A stretch of DNA of 64,000 nt from the NCBI RefSeq assembly GCF_008065135.1, contig NZ_CP042914.1:3038001-3102000 (forward strand), read 5' to 3'. Below, piece after piece: positions 6,634-14,005 of this stretch. The translations under genes and the position numbers were made by a program. The DNA comes from Roseimaritima ulvae (GTDB lineage Bacteria > Planctomycetota > Planctomycetia > Pirellulales > Pirellulaceae). How positions within the stretch are numbered: the first letter of the stretch is position 1; the number at the start of each line of letters is the position of its first letter. The notes under the pieces were generated by a model. That model saw only the letters and a program-made list of their open reading frames with translations. It had not been told where the DNA came from and searched no databases.

Positions 6634-7021
6634 CTGTCTGTCATTGCACGATCGGGCCATCTTGCTGGACGAATGTTGTCGACGCTCGTAGAGGTGCTGC
6701 TGGCCCTCTAACCACGAAAGGCACGAATCACACAAAAAGTACATCCCCCTACTTTCGTGTGTTTCGTATGTTTCGTGGTTCTTCTTCCGGCGGAGCTCTA
6801 TCTGGCTCTTGCTCTCCGACTTTGCCTCGACGTTTGCCGATTCCCGTGCTGCTTGGTCATTCGAGTTCCGCGGCCCAATCTTGCTCGATCAACGCGTCTA
6901 TCGAAAATCGCCGGGGGCGGGTTATCGCGGTTGATTGTTGCTCTGTCCCGTTCCGACCTGTATCCTGAGGTCATGCCCGGCCGATAGGGCTGGCGAGCCA
7001 TTCGTCCATGCAATCGCCTCG
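6634..7021 (+). other. Cassette 10 body: no convincing gene
   Basis: About 390 bp between attC 9 and attC 10. The open frames here cross the palindromic repeat at 6709-6800 and have biased, unlikely compositions (cysteine- and valine-rich runs). No ribosome site with a plausible protein is seen on either strand. The cassette may carry an RNA or simply a repeat. Confidence 0.55.
6709..6800. repeat. Palindromic repeat P, copy 1
   Basis: AACCACGAAAGGCACGAA at 6710 is mirrored by TTTCGTGTGTTTCGTATGTTTCGTGGTT ending at 6780. The repeat is built of a short CACGAA unit on one arm and its complement on the other. The following 20 bp (TTCTTCCGGCGGAG) also resemble those after copy 2. Confidence 0.85.
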
Positions 7022-7111
7022 CAAGAACCATGTGTTGAACCAGAGTTGCCGATCTGATGTTTTAGAGATGGTTAATCTTGGGCGGCAACCTGGTTAACAC
7101 TAACGTTCGCC
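7022..7111 (+). other. attC site 10
   Basis: R'' CAAGAAC (7022-7028) is the exact reverse complement of the start of cassette 10 (GTTCTTG). L'' GTGTTGAACCAGAGTTGCCG pairs with CGGCAACCTGGTTAACAC. The core GTTCGCC is at 7105-7111. Confidence 0.93.
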
Positions 7112-7227
7112 TACCGGAGCTGGTTTGACGACTGGCGGATAAGCATCTGCTGCGTTGACAATCGGCGGTCTTCGCACGGATACGTGATTCGAGCTGCACC
7201 ACTAACTGCGGGTCCTGAAAATCGATT

Positions 7228-7325
7228 GTTGCGAGAGGTGCGCGGCAATCGACCGGAAGATTTGACGACCGGAAAATTAGTTGCAGTCGTCTGCTAATCT
7301 TCCGGTCGTCCAATTTTCCGGTCGA
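7228..7325. repeat. Palindromic repeat Q, copy 1
   Basis: Two 32-base arms (7249-7280 and 7294-7325) are near-perfect inverted copies around a 13-base loop. Each arm itself holds CGACCGGAA twice. A left flank of about 20 bp starting GTTGCGAG is also shared with copy 2. No open frame; it looks like a REP/MITE-type element. Confidence 0.9.
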
Positions 7326-7513
7326 CAAATTTCAGAGCGATACGTGATGTGGAGCGCTCGTGTCCGATGTTGCTGATTTTGCCCAGGCTACCAAAGGCAA
7401 CTCTGATTGGCTTTCGATCGTGGGCCACGTTGGCGAATTGCTGGTGGACGTTGCGCGGTCGGTCAATTTGATGGTCGTATGTTGGGGACGGTCGTCATTG
7501 CGCCGGGGATTGC

Positions 7514-7602
7514 CAACCACGAAAATCACGAAACACACGAAAATACATTCAGCTACTTTCATGTCTTTCGTTGTTTTCGTGGTCCTGCTTCTGGCTGAGT
7601 CC
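7514..7602. repeat. Palindromic repeat P, copy 2
   Basis: AACCACGAAAATCACGAAAC at 7515 mirrors the arm ending TTTCGTTGTTTTCGTGGTC near 7583. Same design and similar right flank as copy 1 in the previous cassette. Confidence 0.85.
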
Positions 7603-7785
7603 TCTTTGGATCTTGGTGGCTCGTTCGCCGCTGCCCCTTACTCCATCTGCTTGGCAGGCACCGTTATCGAGAGTCTCTCACTTGTCATCTTCCGACCTCC
7701 ATTTTTCTACCTCTTTGCTTGGTCGGAGCTGCCAGGAAGATGGTGGCAGGAAAATTGGCGAGTCGACCGCGACTCAGGCACGGAG

Positions 7786-7875
7786 CAAGAACCATGTGGT
7801 GCATGCGAGCGATGCCAATATTTTTCCTTGACCACAGAATATTGGGGCGTTACCGTGTGAGCACCGACGTTTCCC
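7786..7875 (+). other. attC site 11, degenerate
   Basis: R'' CAAGAAC (7786-7792) does not complement its own cassette start (GTTCGCC) but would complement GTTCTTG. The L'' and L' arms share only GGTGC at the base and pair poorly further in. The core GTTTCCC is at 7869-7875. It may be inactive or chimeric. Confidence 0.75.
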
Positions 7876-7983
7876 AACTGCATATTCGCTGTTTACAGAT
7901 GGACGAACTGAACTTAAACACTGCCCGTCTGACTGAACGCGTGCCTGACGATCTGTTTGAATTTCGCCGATCAGGAGGTGGGA

Positions 7984-8532
7984 ATGGACACCAACGATCT
8001 GTTGAAATCGGACCACGAGGATCTCGCTGAGATTTTTCGAGCGTGCTGCGCTATCGACTTAGTAAATATCGCGGATCCTTCAAAAGAGATGGGCTTTCTG
8101 ACCGTCGCACTCCATCGAATGGCACGATACGTCAATGAACTTGGGCACGATGGCTCGCAGCTTCATTCCGCTATTACAAACTTCCTAATCGATCTGACGG
8201 ATCATTCTGCCATCGAGGTTGCGTGTACGGCGACTTATGCCTTGGCGGATCATGGTGCTACACCTGCGCGGGCGTTCGATCGCCTGTGTGAGTTGATCAC
8301 TTCTGAATTGCGGGATGACGAGCATCCGGTGGTTACTATGCGAGCGATTGCGCTGCGCATGGTCAGACGGCTGGATCCTGAAATAGCGACGCAATACGTT
8401 GCTACCGCTGCATTTCAAGAATACAAGCGGATTGTAGACCACTGGATTAACTCTGGAGCATCAAAATGCGAGGATATCAATCGCGAACTGCGGGCGGAAA
8501 AAAGCTGGATACAATTCCAGGAAGACCGATGA
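7984..8532 (+). CDS. Cassette 12 helical-repeat (HEAT-like) protein
   Basis: A 182-aa soluble, largely helical protein. Segments such as MGFLTVALHRMARYVNELG, SAITNFLIDLTDHSAIEVACTATYALADHG and HPVVTMRAIALRMVRRLDPEIA have the spacing of HEAT/ARM-like helix pairs. No catalytic motif is seen. ATG 7984 is fixed by a strong AGGAGGT at 7974-7979 just upstream; the frame extends to TTG 7957, which is not needed. The stop TGA (8530-8532) lies in the remaining R'' of the last attC, as in other cassettes. The specific function is unknown. Confidence 0.8.
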   Translation: MDTNDLLKSDHEDLAEIFRACCAIDLVNIADPSKEMGFLTVALHRMARYVNELGHDGSQLHSAITNFLIDLTDHSAIEVACTATYALADHGATPARAFDRLCELITSELRDDEHPVVTMRAIALRMVRRLDPEIATQYVATAAFQEYKRIVDHWINSGASKCEDINRELRAEKSWIQFQEDR

Positions 8533-8560
8533 ACCGAAGTTGCGGAGCCAGCGTTTTCTT
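8527..8560 (+). other. Terminal attC site 12, half only
   Basis: CGATGAAC (8527-8534) overlaps the stop codon of cassette 12 as R'' boxes do. CGAAGTTGCGGAGCC follows, resembling an L'' arm. The matching L' and R' are missing; repeat Q copy 2 begins at 8562 instead. This appears to be the broken right end of the array. Confidence 0.5.
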
Positions 8561-8561
8561 C

Positions 8562-8660
8562 GTTGCGAGGGGGGGCGCGGTAATCGACCGGAAGATTTGA
8601 CGACCGGAAAATTAGTTGCCGTCGTCTGCTAATCTTCCGGTCGTCCAATCTTTCGGTTGG
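8562..8660. repeat. Palindromic repeat Q, copy 2
   Basis: Same 32-base left arm as copy 1 (8584-8615) and a right arm (8629-8660) that has diverged in its last 12 bases. The GTTGCGAG left flank is shared with copy 1. It marks the end of the array. Confidence 0.88.
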
Positions 8661-8718
8661 CTGCCCCGATCAAATCTCTGGCGAGATCGGTTACGCTCAT
8701 TCCCGGCGGACCGCATCC

Positions 8719-10188
8719 CTATGGCTTGCCGGCAATCTGCTTCATCTGGGCGGTTAAACGCTTCACGATGTTCGGTTTTTGGTCGTACAGGTTGTTGGTT
8801 TCGCCGCGGTCGGTGGCCAAGTTGTACAGTTGCCCTTGGGGATCACCGGGCCCGGGAATGATGTGATTCGGTTTGGTGAATCCGCCCGAGCCCAATCCGG
8901 TAATTAGTTTCCAATCTCCCGAACGGATCGTCATCAGCCGCCCGTTGCCGGATTGCATCACCACCGGAGGACGCGACGCAGCTTGTGCATCGCTGGGGTC
9001 GTCGGTTGATGGATTTAACATCGCTGGCAGAAAACTGTAGCTGTCGGGACCCGCATCCTCGGGCAACTCGGCATCCCACAGCTCGGCAAAGGTCGCCAGC
9101 AGGTCGGTAAAACAAATCGTTGCATCGCTGCTGGAACTCGCGGCGATGCGATCAGGCCAGCGAGCAATAAAGGGCATCCGATGACCGGCTTCCCAGGCAT
9201 CGGCTTTCATGCCGCGGAGCCCGCCCGCGGAATCGTGATCAAAACGTTCGACGTCCTTGGGGTACCAAGTGGGGCCATTGTCGGAGGTGAAGATGAGCAA
9301 CGTGTCGCGTTCCATGTCGGCGGTTCGCAGTGCGTCCAGAACGCGGCCGATCTGGGCGTCGACCATCATCATGAAATCGCCGTACATGCCGGCACCACTT
9401 TTCCCGGCAAAGGCTTCCGAAGGCAACCATGGGGTGTGAGGCGCGGGATAGGCCAAGTACAGAAACAAGGGCTGCTGTTTGGCTTGGGAAGCGTGGCGGT
9501 TGACGACGCCCACGGCTTCGTCGGTAAAACGCGGCAGCACGTTCTGCAGTTGCAGATCCGGAGCGATGCCGCCGGCTCGCCAAAACGCTCCTTGGATCGG
9601 CGACCAGCCTTCGCTGTTGTTGGCGGCGATCTGGTTGGTCGGTGGCGAAACGGCTCGATCGTCGCGGATATAAAAGTACGGAGGAATATCCGTCGACGCC
9701 CGGATCCCAAAAAAACTATCAAACCCGTGGTCGACCGGTCCGCCGGGAAGCGGAGCATCGTAGCCTTGTTCTTCAAAGCCGACATGCCACTTGCCCACCA
9801 TCGCCGTCGCGTACCCCTGGGACTTGGCCAGAGACGCAATGGTCATTTGGTCCGGTTCGATCAAGGCGTGTTTCGGCCACCGTCCGACTCGCGTGCGAAA
9901 CGGATACCGTCCGGTCAATAAGCCGTAGCGGGACATGTGACACAGCGGCCCGGGGGCGTGGGCGTCGGTGAAACGCATCCCTCGCTGAGCTATCGAATCG
10001 ATATGCGGCGTGGGAATTTTGGACTGGGGATTAAAGCAGCCCGGGTCTCCGTAACCCATATCGTCGACCAAGATGATCACGACATGCGGGGAGTCAGCCG
10101 CGTTTGAGTCACGGCCGGAGAAGGAGATCAGCAGGGCCGCAATGAGCCCAAGTGCGAAAGCAGACGAGGAGGTTGGCATGGTGATCAT
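8719..10188 (-). CDS. Exported type I sulfatase (alkaline-phosphatase superfamily)
   Basis: A 489-aa sulfatase with an N-terminal signal peptide (hydrophobic residues 10-24, cleavage near residue 31). It should hydrolyse sulfate esters, probably of algal polysaccharides, in the periplasm. Metal-site residues are visible in ILVDDMGYGDPG (D42/D43) and in FTSDNGPTWY with a following histidine. The residue to be converted to formylglycine is C83 in PLCHMSRYGLLTGRYPFRT. The usual pattern is C-x-P/A-S-R, so the methionine at the third position is unusual. Either of the first two methionine codons (10188 or 10179) could start. No anaerobic or Cys-type maturase gene is nearby. Confidence 0.93.
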   Translation of the reverse strand: MITMPTSSSAFALGLIAALLISFSGRDSNAADSPHVVIILVDDMGYGDPGCFNPQSKIPTPHIDSIAQRGMRFTDAHAPGPLCHMSRYGLLTGRYPFRTRVGRWPKHALIEPDQMTIASLAKSQGYATAMVGKWHVGFEEQGYDAPLPGGPVDHGFDSFFGIRASTDIPPYFYIRDDRAVSPPTNQIAANNSEGWSPIQGAFWRAGGIAPDLQLQNVLPRFTDEAVGVVNRHASQAKQQPLFLYLAYPAPHTPWLPSEAFAGKSGAGMYGDFMMMVDAQIGRVLDALRTADMERDTLLIFTSDNGPTWYPKDVERFDHDSAGGLRGMKADAWEAGHRMPFIARWPDRIAASSSSDATICFTDLLATFAELWDAELPEDAGPDSYSFLPAMLNPSTDDPSDAQAASRPPVVMQSGNGRLMTIRSGDWKLITGLGSGGFTKPNHIIPGPGDPQGQLYNLATDRGETNNLYDQKPNIVKRLTAQMKQIAGKP

Positions 10189-10232
10189 CTATCCTAAGTA
10201 GCGCAAAGAGGCTTCGTAGTATAGAGGATACA

Positions 10233-10464
10233 TGGTCGTCGTTCGCTCCGCGAACGCAACGTGTATTACCGAGCTTGCAGGCTGTCGAATTATCGGTTGC
10301 GCCAGAGTCTAGGGTGCGAGCAATGGCTCGCGGTAGCCGTTAACGTAATCGCCGACGCCTTCGGCTGCGGGTTAAACGACTGAATTGAGACCTTGTTTGC
10401 GCGTGCCGGGTAATAGATTTCGTTGCGCTGCTTTTCGTTGCGTTCGCGGAGCGAACGACGACCA
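10233..10464. repeat. 232-bp element with 29-bp perfect terminal inverted repeats
   Basis: The 29 bases at 10233-10261 (TGGTCGTCGTTCGCTCCGCG...) recur exactly in inverted orientation at 10436-10464. Each arm contains a small palindrome of its own (CGTTCGC-GGA-GCGAACG). The interior has no open frame. The right arm ends two bases before the stop codon of the TIGR03545-type gene. No target-site duplication is evident. It could be a MITE-like element or two inverted copies of a smaller repeat. Confidence 0.75.
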
Positions 10465-10465
10465 A

Positions 10466-12226
10466 TCAACGCAGGTCGCGGAGGGTGGAGCCTAGTTTGC
10501 CGAGGTACGTGCTGGCGGCGGGGAGTTCACTGGCCAGTTTGGCTTTTAGGGTATCGATCTGCGAGTCGGCTTGGGCCAATACGTCTCGCGCCTCCGCGTG
10601 CTGCTCGCCTAGCCAGGTTTGCAACGTCCGCATCTGTTCGCGATGTTCGGCTTCGATTTTGCTTTCCAACTGCTGACGCGAAGCGGCTACTTGCGCCGCC
10701 ATGGCATTGCTCAGTCCGTGCGACAAGGCATCGGTTAAGTTGGTCGCCAGACTCAGGTCGAGGTCGCTCCAGGTGCCGGCGAAGTTGGCTTGGACTTCGA
10801 CATGCTCGATTGCAGCCAAGCTGTTCTGCAGCGATTCGATGGCGGCCAGCTGAGCGTATTTGTCCGCCGTTTGCAGTCGGACTTGGGTATCGGTTTGCCG
10901 CGACACCAATTGGCCCCGCATCTGCGTTCCGACGGCTTCGATCTGGACGTACAAGTCTAAATTCCCACCATCGATTTGCAGTTGGGCTTCGGAAGGTTTA
11001 CCAAGTTGGGTGCGATCGAGTTGCAGATCGGGCCAATGCGCGATCAATACGTCGCGGGGCTTGCCACCTTGGTCGTCGTAGTGACGTTTGAAGTCGACGC
11101 GTACGGTTCGCGGACCTTCCAGTCGCAACCGGGCGCGGAACGGATCGTCCAAGCGTTCGGTCTGCGGGGTCAGGTTTTCCAGGATCCCGGCGATCGTATA
11201 GGAATCCCCGTTGACGCTCATCAAACCGTCCAACTGGCAGCGTTGAACCAGCACGCTGGGCAAGGGATCGGTTTTGACCAGACGAATGTCGTCGCCGCGG
11301 GGGCGTTCCGCACCTTGGGGACTGGCGACTGTCCAGTCGGCGAGTTCACGGGCGGAGTCCATATAGTCGCGGACACCTTGGATCTGTGCCTGTACGATTT
11401 GTTTCAGCAGCTCGGGCCCCAACCGCTCGGGTTGCTCGACCGACGCCGGAATGAACTCGCGCACTCGTTGCACGTCGATACGTTTGGCTTCGTCCAACGC
11501 CACCCAGTCGGCTTGCACCTGAGCGGGCAGCGCGTCGAGCGTCTGGCGGATCGAGATCAGTTCCTGGCGAACTGCTTCAGCGCGAGCGATCGTGGCTTGT
11601 AAACGCGGCAGGTCGCGGAGCGGATTGTCGATGCCTTTGGCTTCGTCGCGAATCATCCGGACTTCGGCTTCCAACGCCTTGGCACGGTCTTCGAGGTCGG
11701 CGTATTGCTGTTTCCAGCGACGACGAATTTCATCGCTGCGTTTGACGGTTTCCAGACTGTTGCCGACCGACTGCAAGCCTTCCACGGCATCGTCGCCCAA
11801 TCCGCCCAGCAATTGGCCGATCAAGGAAGGACCGTCCGAAGGCGATTCTGGTTCTGGCGGTTGTTCCAGATGTCCCGAAGTGGCGCGTTGCCCGCCGATG
11901 CGAATTCCAGAAATGCGGCCGTCGCTGGCGACGAAACGGCGATGCAGCAGGGCGTTGCCGTCCAACGACAGATCAATGCTGTCGGCAGCGAAGGCGTTGA
12001 CGTTTTGTTTGCCTTCGCGAGCATCACCGATCTGCACGTCGACGTATTGCAGTCGCGGCGGGAAAAAGCCGACCCGCGTTTGGGCGATGTCGACTCGGGC
12101 GCCGACGGATTTTTCCAGGGTCCAGACGCTGGCGAACTGCACCAAGGGCCCTAAGGACCATCGCAGCAAAGCCAGAATCGCCACCACCAGCAGTAACCGT
12201 TTGATAACAAATCGCCAACGAATCAT
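10466..12226 (-). CDS. TIGR03545-type membrane-anchored AsmA-like protein
   Basis: A 586-aa protein with one N-terminal membrane helix (FVIKRLLLVVAILALLRWSLG), then a domain on the outer side of the membrane. Residues ~45-110 (GARVDIAQTRVGFFPPRLQYVDVQIGD) resemble the start of AsmA-like lipid-transfer/assembly domains. Residues ~165-235 are a coiled coil (EIRRRWKQQYADLEDRAKALEAE), as are ~520-580. I assign it to TIGR03545, a family of unknown function that occurs next to TIGR03546. The partner is directly upstream here, overlapping by 4 bp, which supports the call. Confidence 0.8.
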   Translation of the reverse strand: MIRWRFVIKRLLLVVAILALLRWSLGPLVQFASVWTLEKSVGARVDIAQTRVGFFPPRLQYVDVQIGDAREGKQNVNAFAADSIDLSLDGNALLHRRFVASDGRISGIRIGGQRATSGHLEQPPEPESPSDGPSLIGQLLGGLGDDAVEGLQSVGNSLETVKRSDEIRRRWKQQYADLEDRAKALEAEVRMIRDEAKGIDNPLRDLPRLQATIARAEAVRQELISIRQTLDALPAQVQADWVALDEAKRIDVQRVREFIPASVEQPERLGPELLKQIVQAQIQGVRDYMDSARELADWTVASPQGAERPRGDDIRLVKTDPLPSVLVQRCQLDGLMSVNGDSYTIAGILENLTPQTERLDDPFRARLRLEGPRTVRVDFKRHYDDQGGKPRDVLIAHWPDLQLDRTQLGKPSEAQLQIDGGNLDLYVQIEAVGTQMRGQLVSRQTDTQVRLQTADKYAQLAAIESLQNSLAAIEHVEVQANFAGTWSDLDLSLATNLTDALSHGLSNAMAAQVAASRQQLESKIEAEHREQMRTLQTWLGEQHAEARDVLAQADSQIDTLKAKLASELPAASTYLGKLGSTLRDLR

Positions 12227-13002
12227 GCCGCGTTCTCCTGTTGCGAGGTGCGCAATCGGCGGAGTAGAAAATTGAGTGCTTGGTTAATTTGTGCGTTGTC
12301 CGCAGCGTCCGGCGTGCTTGACGTTTCCGGTTCGCTCGTCGCTTCGCGGCGGTCTTTCAAGCGGATCACATCGATTTGTGTTTCCACGATCTCGGGCTCG
12401 TCGGCCGCCGCCATGTCTGCAGGCGACGGCGCTGCTTCCGACTCACGCCCGGGCAGCGGAGTGAACACGATCGGAGCTGAATCGGGAGTCGCCGCAGGGG
12501 CGGTGGCCGAAGCCTTCGTCGCAGCGGCCAGAGCGACGGATGCCGCCGTTTGTTCTTCATCCGGCGGTTCCACCGGGGCCAGCATGCGAAACAGCGGATA
12601 ACTGAACGCGTACACCGGCAACAAGGCCGCCACGCCGATCAGGAAGCTGCCCATCACGATTGTATTGTTCAAGTCCGTCCAGGCTGCCAGCGGTAATTTC
12701 CAAGCGTTGGCAAGCGGTTCGGCCAGGCTGGGATGCAGCAGCACGAACTGTCCCACCTGATGTGAATAGGGGTCCAGACGCGTGGCCAGAAAGGTCACCG
12801 CGACGCCCACGAGTGCCACCATGGCGTGGTTGATATTCAGACAGACAACCAAGGCGACCAGAGCAACCGTTACCAAGTTGCCGTGGGGAATCAAACCCAG
12901 CAACAGACCAAAGGCGAGTCCCCAAGCCATCTGGTGAGGACGATTGCGACCCGCCAGGACGTTCTTGATGTTTAAGAATTGCTTAATGAGCCACAGAATC
13001 AT
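12223..13002 (-). CDS. TIGR03546-type integral membrane protein
   Basis: A 259-aa protein. The start at 13002 (MILWLIKQFLNIKNVLAGRNRPHQMAWG) is chosen because AGGAGG lies about 10 bases upstream and family members start this way; the frame continues upstream to 13119. Residues 1-150 form the family domain with four or so membrane helices (GLAFGLLLGLIPHGNL, VALVALVVCLNINHAMVALVGVAVTFL, IVMGSFLIGVAALLPVYAF). The remaining ~100 residues are an alanine-, proline- and glutamate-rich tail absent from the short family members. It overlaps the TIGR03545-type gene by 4 bp, so the two form an operon. Function unknown; DUF2062-like in layout. Confidence 0.82.
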   Translation of the reverse strand: MILWLIKQFLNIKNVLAGRNRPHQMAWGLAFGLLLGLIPHGNLVTVALVALVVCLNINHAMVALVGVAVTFLATRLDPYSHQVGQFVLLHPSLAEPLANAWKLPLAAWTDLNNTIVMGSFLIGVAALLPVYAFSYPLFRMLAPVEPPDEEQTAASVALAAATKASATAPAATPDSAPIVFTPLPGRESEAAPSPADMAAADEPEIVETQIDVIRLKDRREATSEPETSSTPDAADNAQINQALNFLLRRLRTSQQENAA

Positions 13003-13133
13003 GACGGAGCGCCTCCTGCGCACCAAAGCGTTGGGGATAGATCCAGCCGCATGGATCGATATCGGCGCGACAGGTCCCCTACAATGAGCACAACCGGAAA
13101 AATCCGCAAACTTTATCAACAGGCCCTACCGCG

Positions 13134-14000
13134 ATGTACAGCTGCTTTCTTTGGCTACTGCTTCCGCTGCTGATCTTTTTGGGATTCGCTGCACTGTCCT
13201 TTGTAATAACGTTTCGCGAGAAGCGGTATGTCTGGGAGTTGCAGCGGCAGGAGCCTGCCGGGACAGGTGAGGCTGTGAACGAACGGGCACGCAACCAGCC
13301 TGTGGAAGCGCCCGCCTCTCCGTATCAGTTGACCACCCCGTCCAACGTCGCAGCCCCCGCGGCGCAAACGGAGTTGCCGATCAGTTCCTATGCGGCCATA
13401 AAATGCCGCGAACTGGACGCTTTGGATTATCAGTACTTAGGTAGTTTTCGCCACGCCAAGGGCGGCATCTATAAGATTCGTTACGACGCTTGGATATCGC
13501 CCGACCGCTATGTGTTGGCGTTTGTCGAGGCGGGGACATTGGCTTCGGTAACGCTCGCCAATATGACCCTGTTGACCTTGGGGCAGTCCGTCGGGGACGC
13601 AGGAGTGGATGCTGCCGCTGGGCGGGCTGGCGCGACTCCGATGAAGTGCCTCTGCTCGATTTCTACCGAAAGCGCCTTTGAAGCATCCCTCAGTGGTTGT
13701 GTGCGGACGATGCTGTTTGCGTCCGCCAAGACAACTGACCACATCTATTGGCATTATCAAAGATTCAGCTCCTTTCGCCCGCAGCCGTTTTCGGAGGATC
13801 CGATTGGCGACTATTATCAATTCCGCCAGCGCGACGCGAAGCGGATTGAAGAGCTGGGACGCTTGCGATTCATCGACCCTCAGGAAACCGTGTGGTTGCC
13901 CACACTTGGCGGAGGCCTACGGGTGTTTTTTGGGATGTACGGATTTATGTTACTTCGCCGTGTGTATCCCGATCGTTGGCGATTGAAGCGAGCGAGCTAG
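13134..14000 (+). CDS. Single-pass membrane protein, unknown function
   Basis: A 288-aa protein with one N-terminal membrane helix (residues ~4-26, CFLWLLLPLLIFLGFAALSFVI), then a linker and a soluble domain from about residue 85 to the end. The domain reads AIKCRELDALDYQYLGSFRHAKGGIYKIRYDAWISPDRYVLAFVEAG, followed by STESAFEASLSGC and DHIYWHYQRF. No family recognised. It lies between the divergent TIGR03546-type gene and a convergent lipase gene 5 bp away, so it is probably transcribed alone. Confidence 0.75.
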   Translation: MYSCFLWLLLPLLIFLGFAALSFVITFREKRYVWELQRQEPAGTGEAVNERARNQPVEAPASPYQLTTPSNVAAPAAQTELPISSYAAIKCRELDALDYQYLGSFRHAKGGIYKIRYDAWISPDRYVLAFVEAGTLASVTLANMTLLTLGQSVGDAGVDAAAGRAGATPMKCLCSISTESAFEASLSGCVRTMLFASAKTTDHIYWHYQRFSSFRPQPFSEDPIGDYYQFRQRDAKRIEELGRLRFIDPQETVWLPTLGGGLRVFFGMYGFMLLRRVYPDRWRLKRAS

Positions 14001-14005
14001 ATCGA

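Larger units (their letters stand above)
7112..7785 (+). other. Cassette 11 body: no convincing gene, two repeats
   Basis: About 670 bp that hold palindromic repeat Q (7228-7325) and repeat P (7514-7602). The long plus frame at 7360-7860 runs through repeat P and into the attC, and has no ribosome site. I see no gene I would support. The R'' at the end does not match this cassette's start but matches that of cassette 10. Confidence 0.55.
835..8570 (+). mobile_element. Integron gene-cassette array (12 cassettes, no integrase in window)
   Basis: Twelve consecutive cassettes are separated by attC sites of about 90 bp, each with the order R''-L''-loop-L'-R'. In cassettes 1-5, 7, 8 and 10 the bases after the recombination point are the exact reverse complement of the R'' box at that cassette's own end, e.g. 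GTTCGTCGG at 1991 with CCGACGAAC at 2398. Cassettes 6 and 9 differ by one base; 11 and 12 do not match. Stop codons of several genes fall inside R'' (cassettes 1, 2, 4, 7, 8 and 12). All attC sites point the same way, so an integrase and attI, if present, should be left of the window. Cassette spans are about 905-1490, 1491-1990, 1992-2484, 2485-3395, 3396-4102, 4103-4800, 4801-5517, 5518-6069, 6070-6627, 6628-7105, 7106-7869 and 7870 onward. Confidence 0.92.

Noticed and set aside
6757-6987. 76-codon frame in cassette 10
   Set aside because: Its N-terminus is the translation of a palindromic repeat arm (CFVCFVVLL-type), a known source of false genes.
7360-7860. 166-codon open frame in cassette 11
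   Set aside because: It crosses palindromic repeat P and the attC, lacks a ribosome site and has no coherent protein-like pattern.
7900-8030. Short plus frame MDELNLNTARLTERV at the start of cassette 12
   Set aside because: It overlaps the better supported gene at 7984, which has a strong ribosome site; I could not show a frameshift.
835-8570. CRISPR array as explanation of the regularly spaced repeats
   Set aside because: The sites are ~90 bp, variable in sequence, 480-910 bp apart and flank genes; they follow attC architecture.
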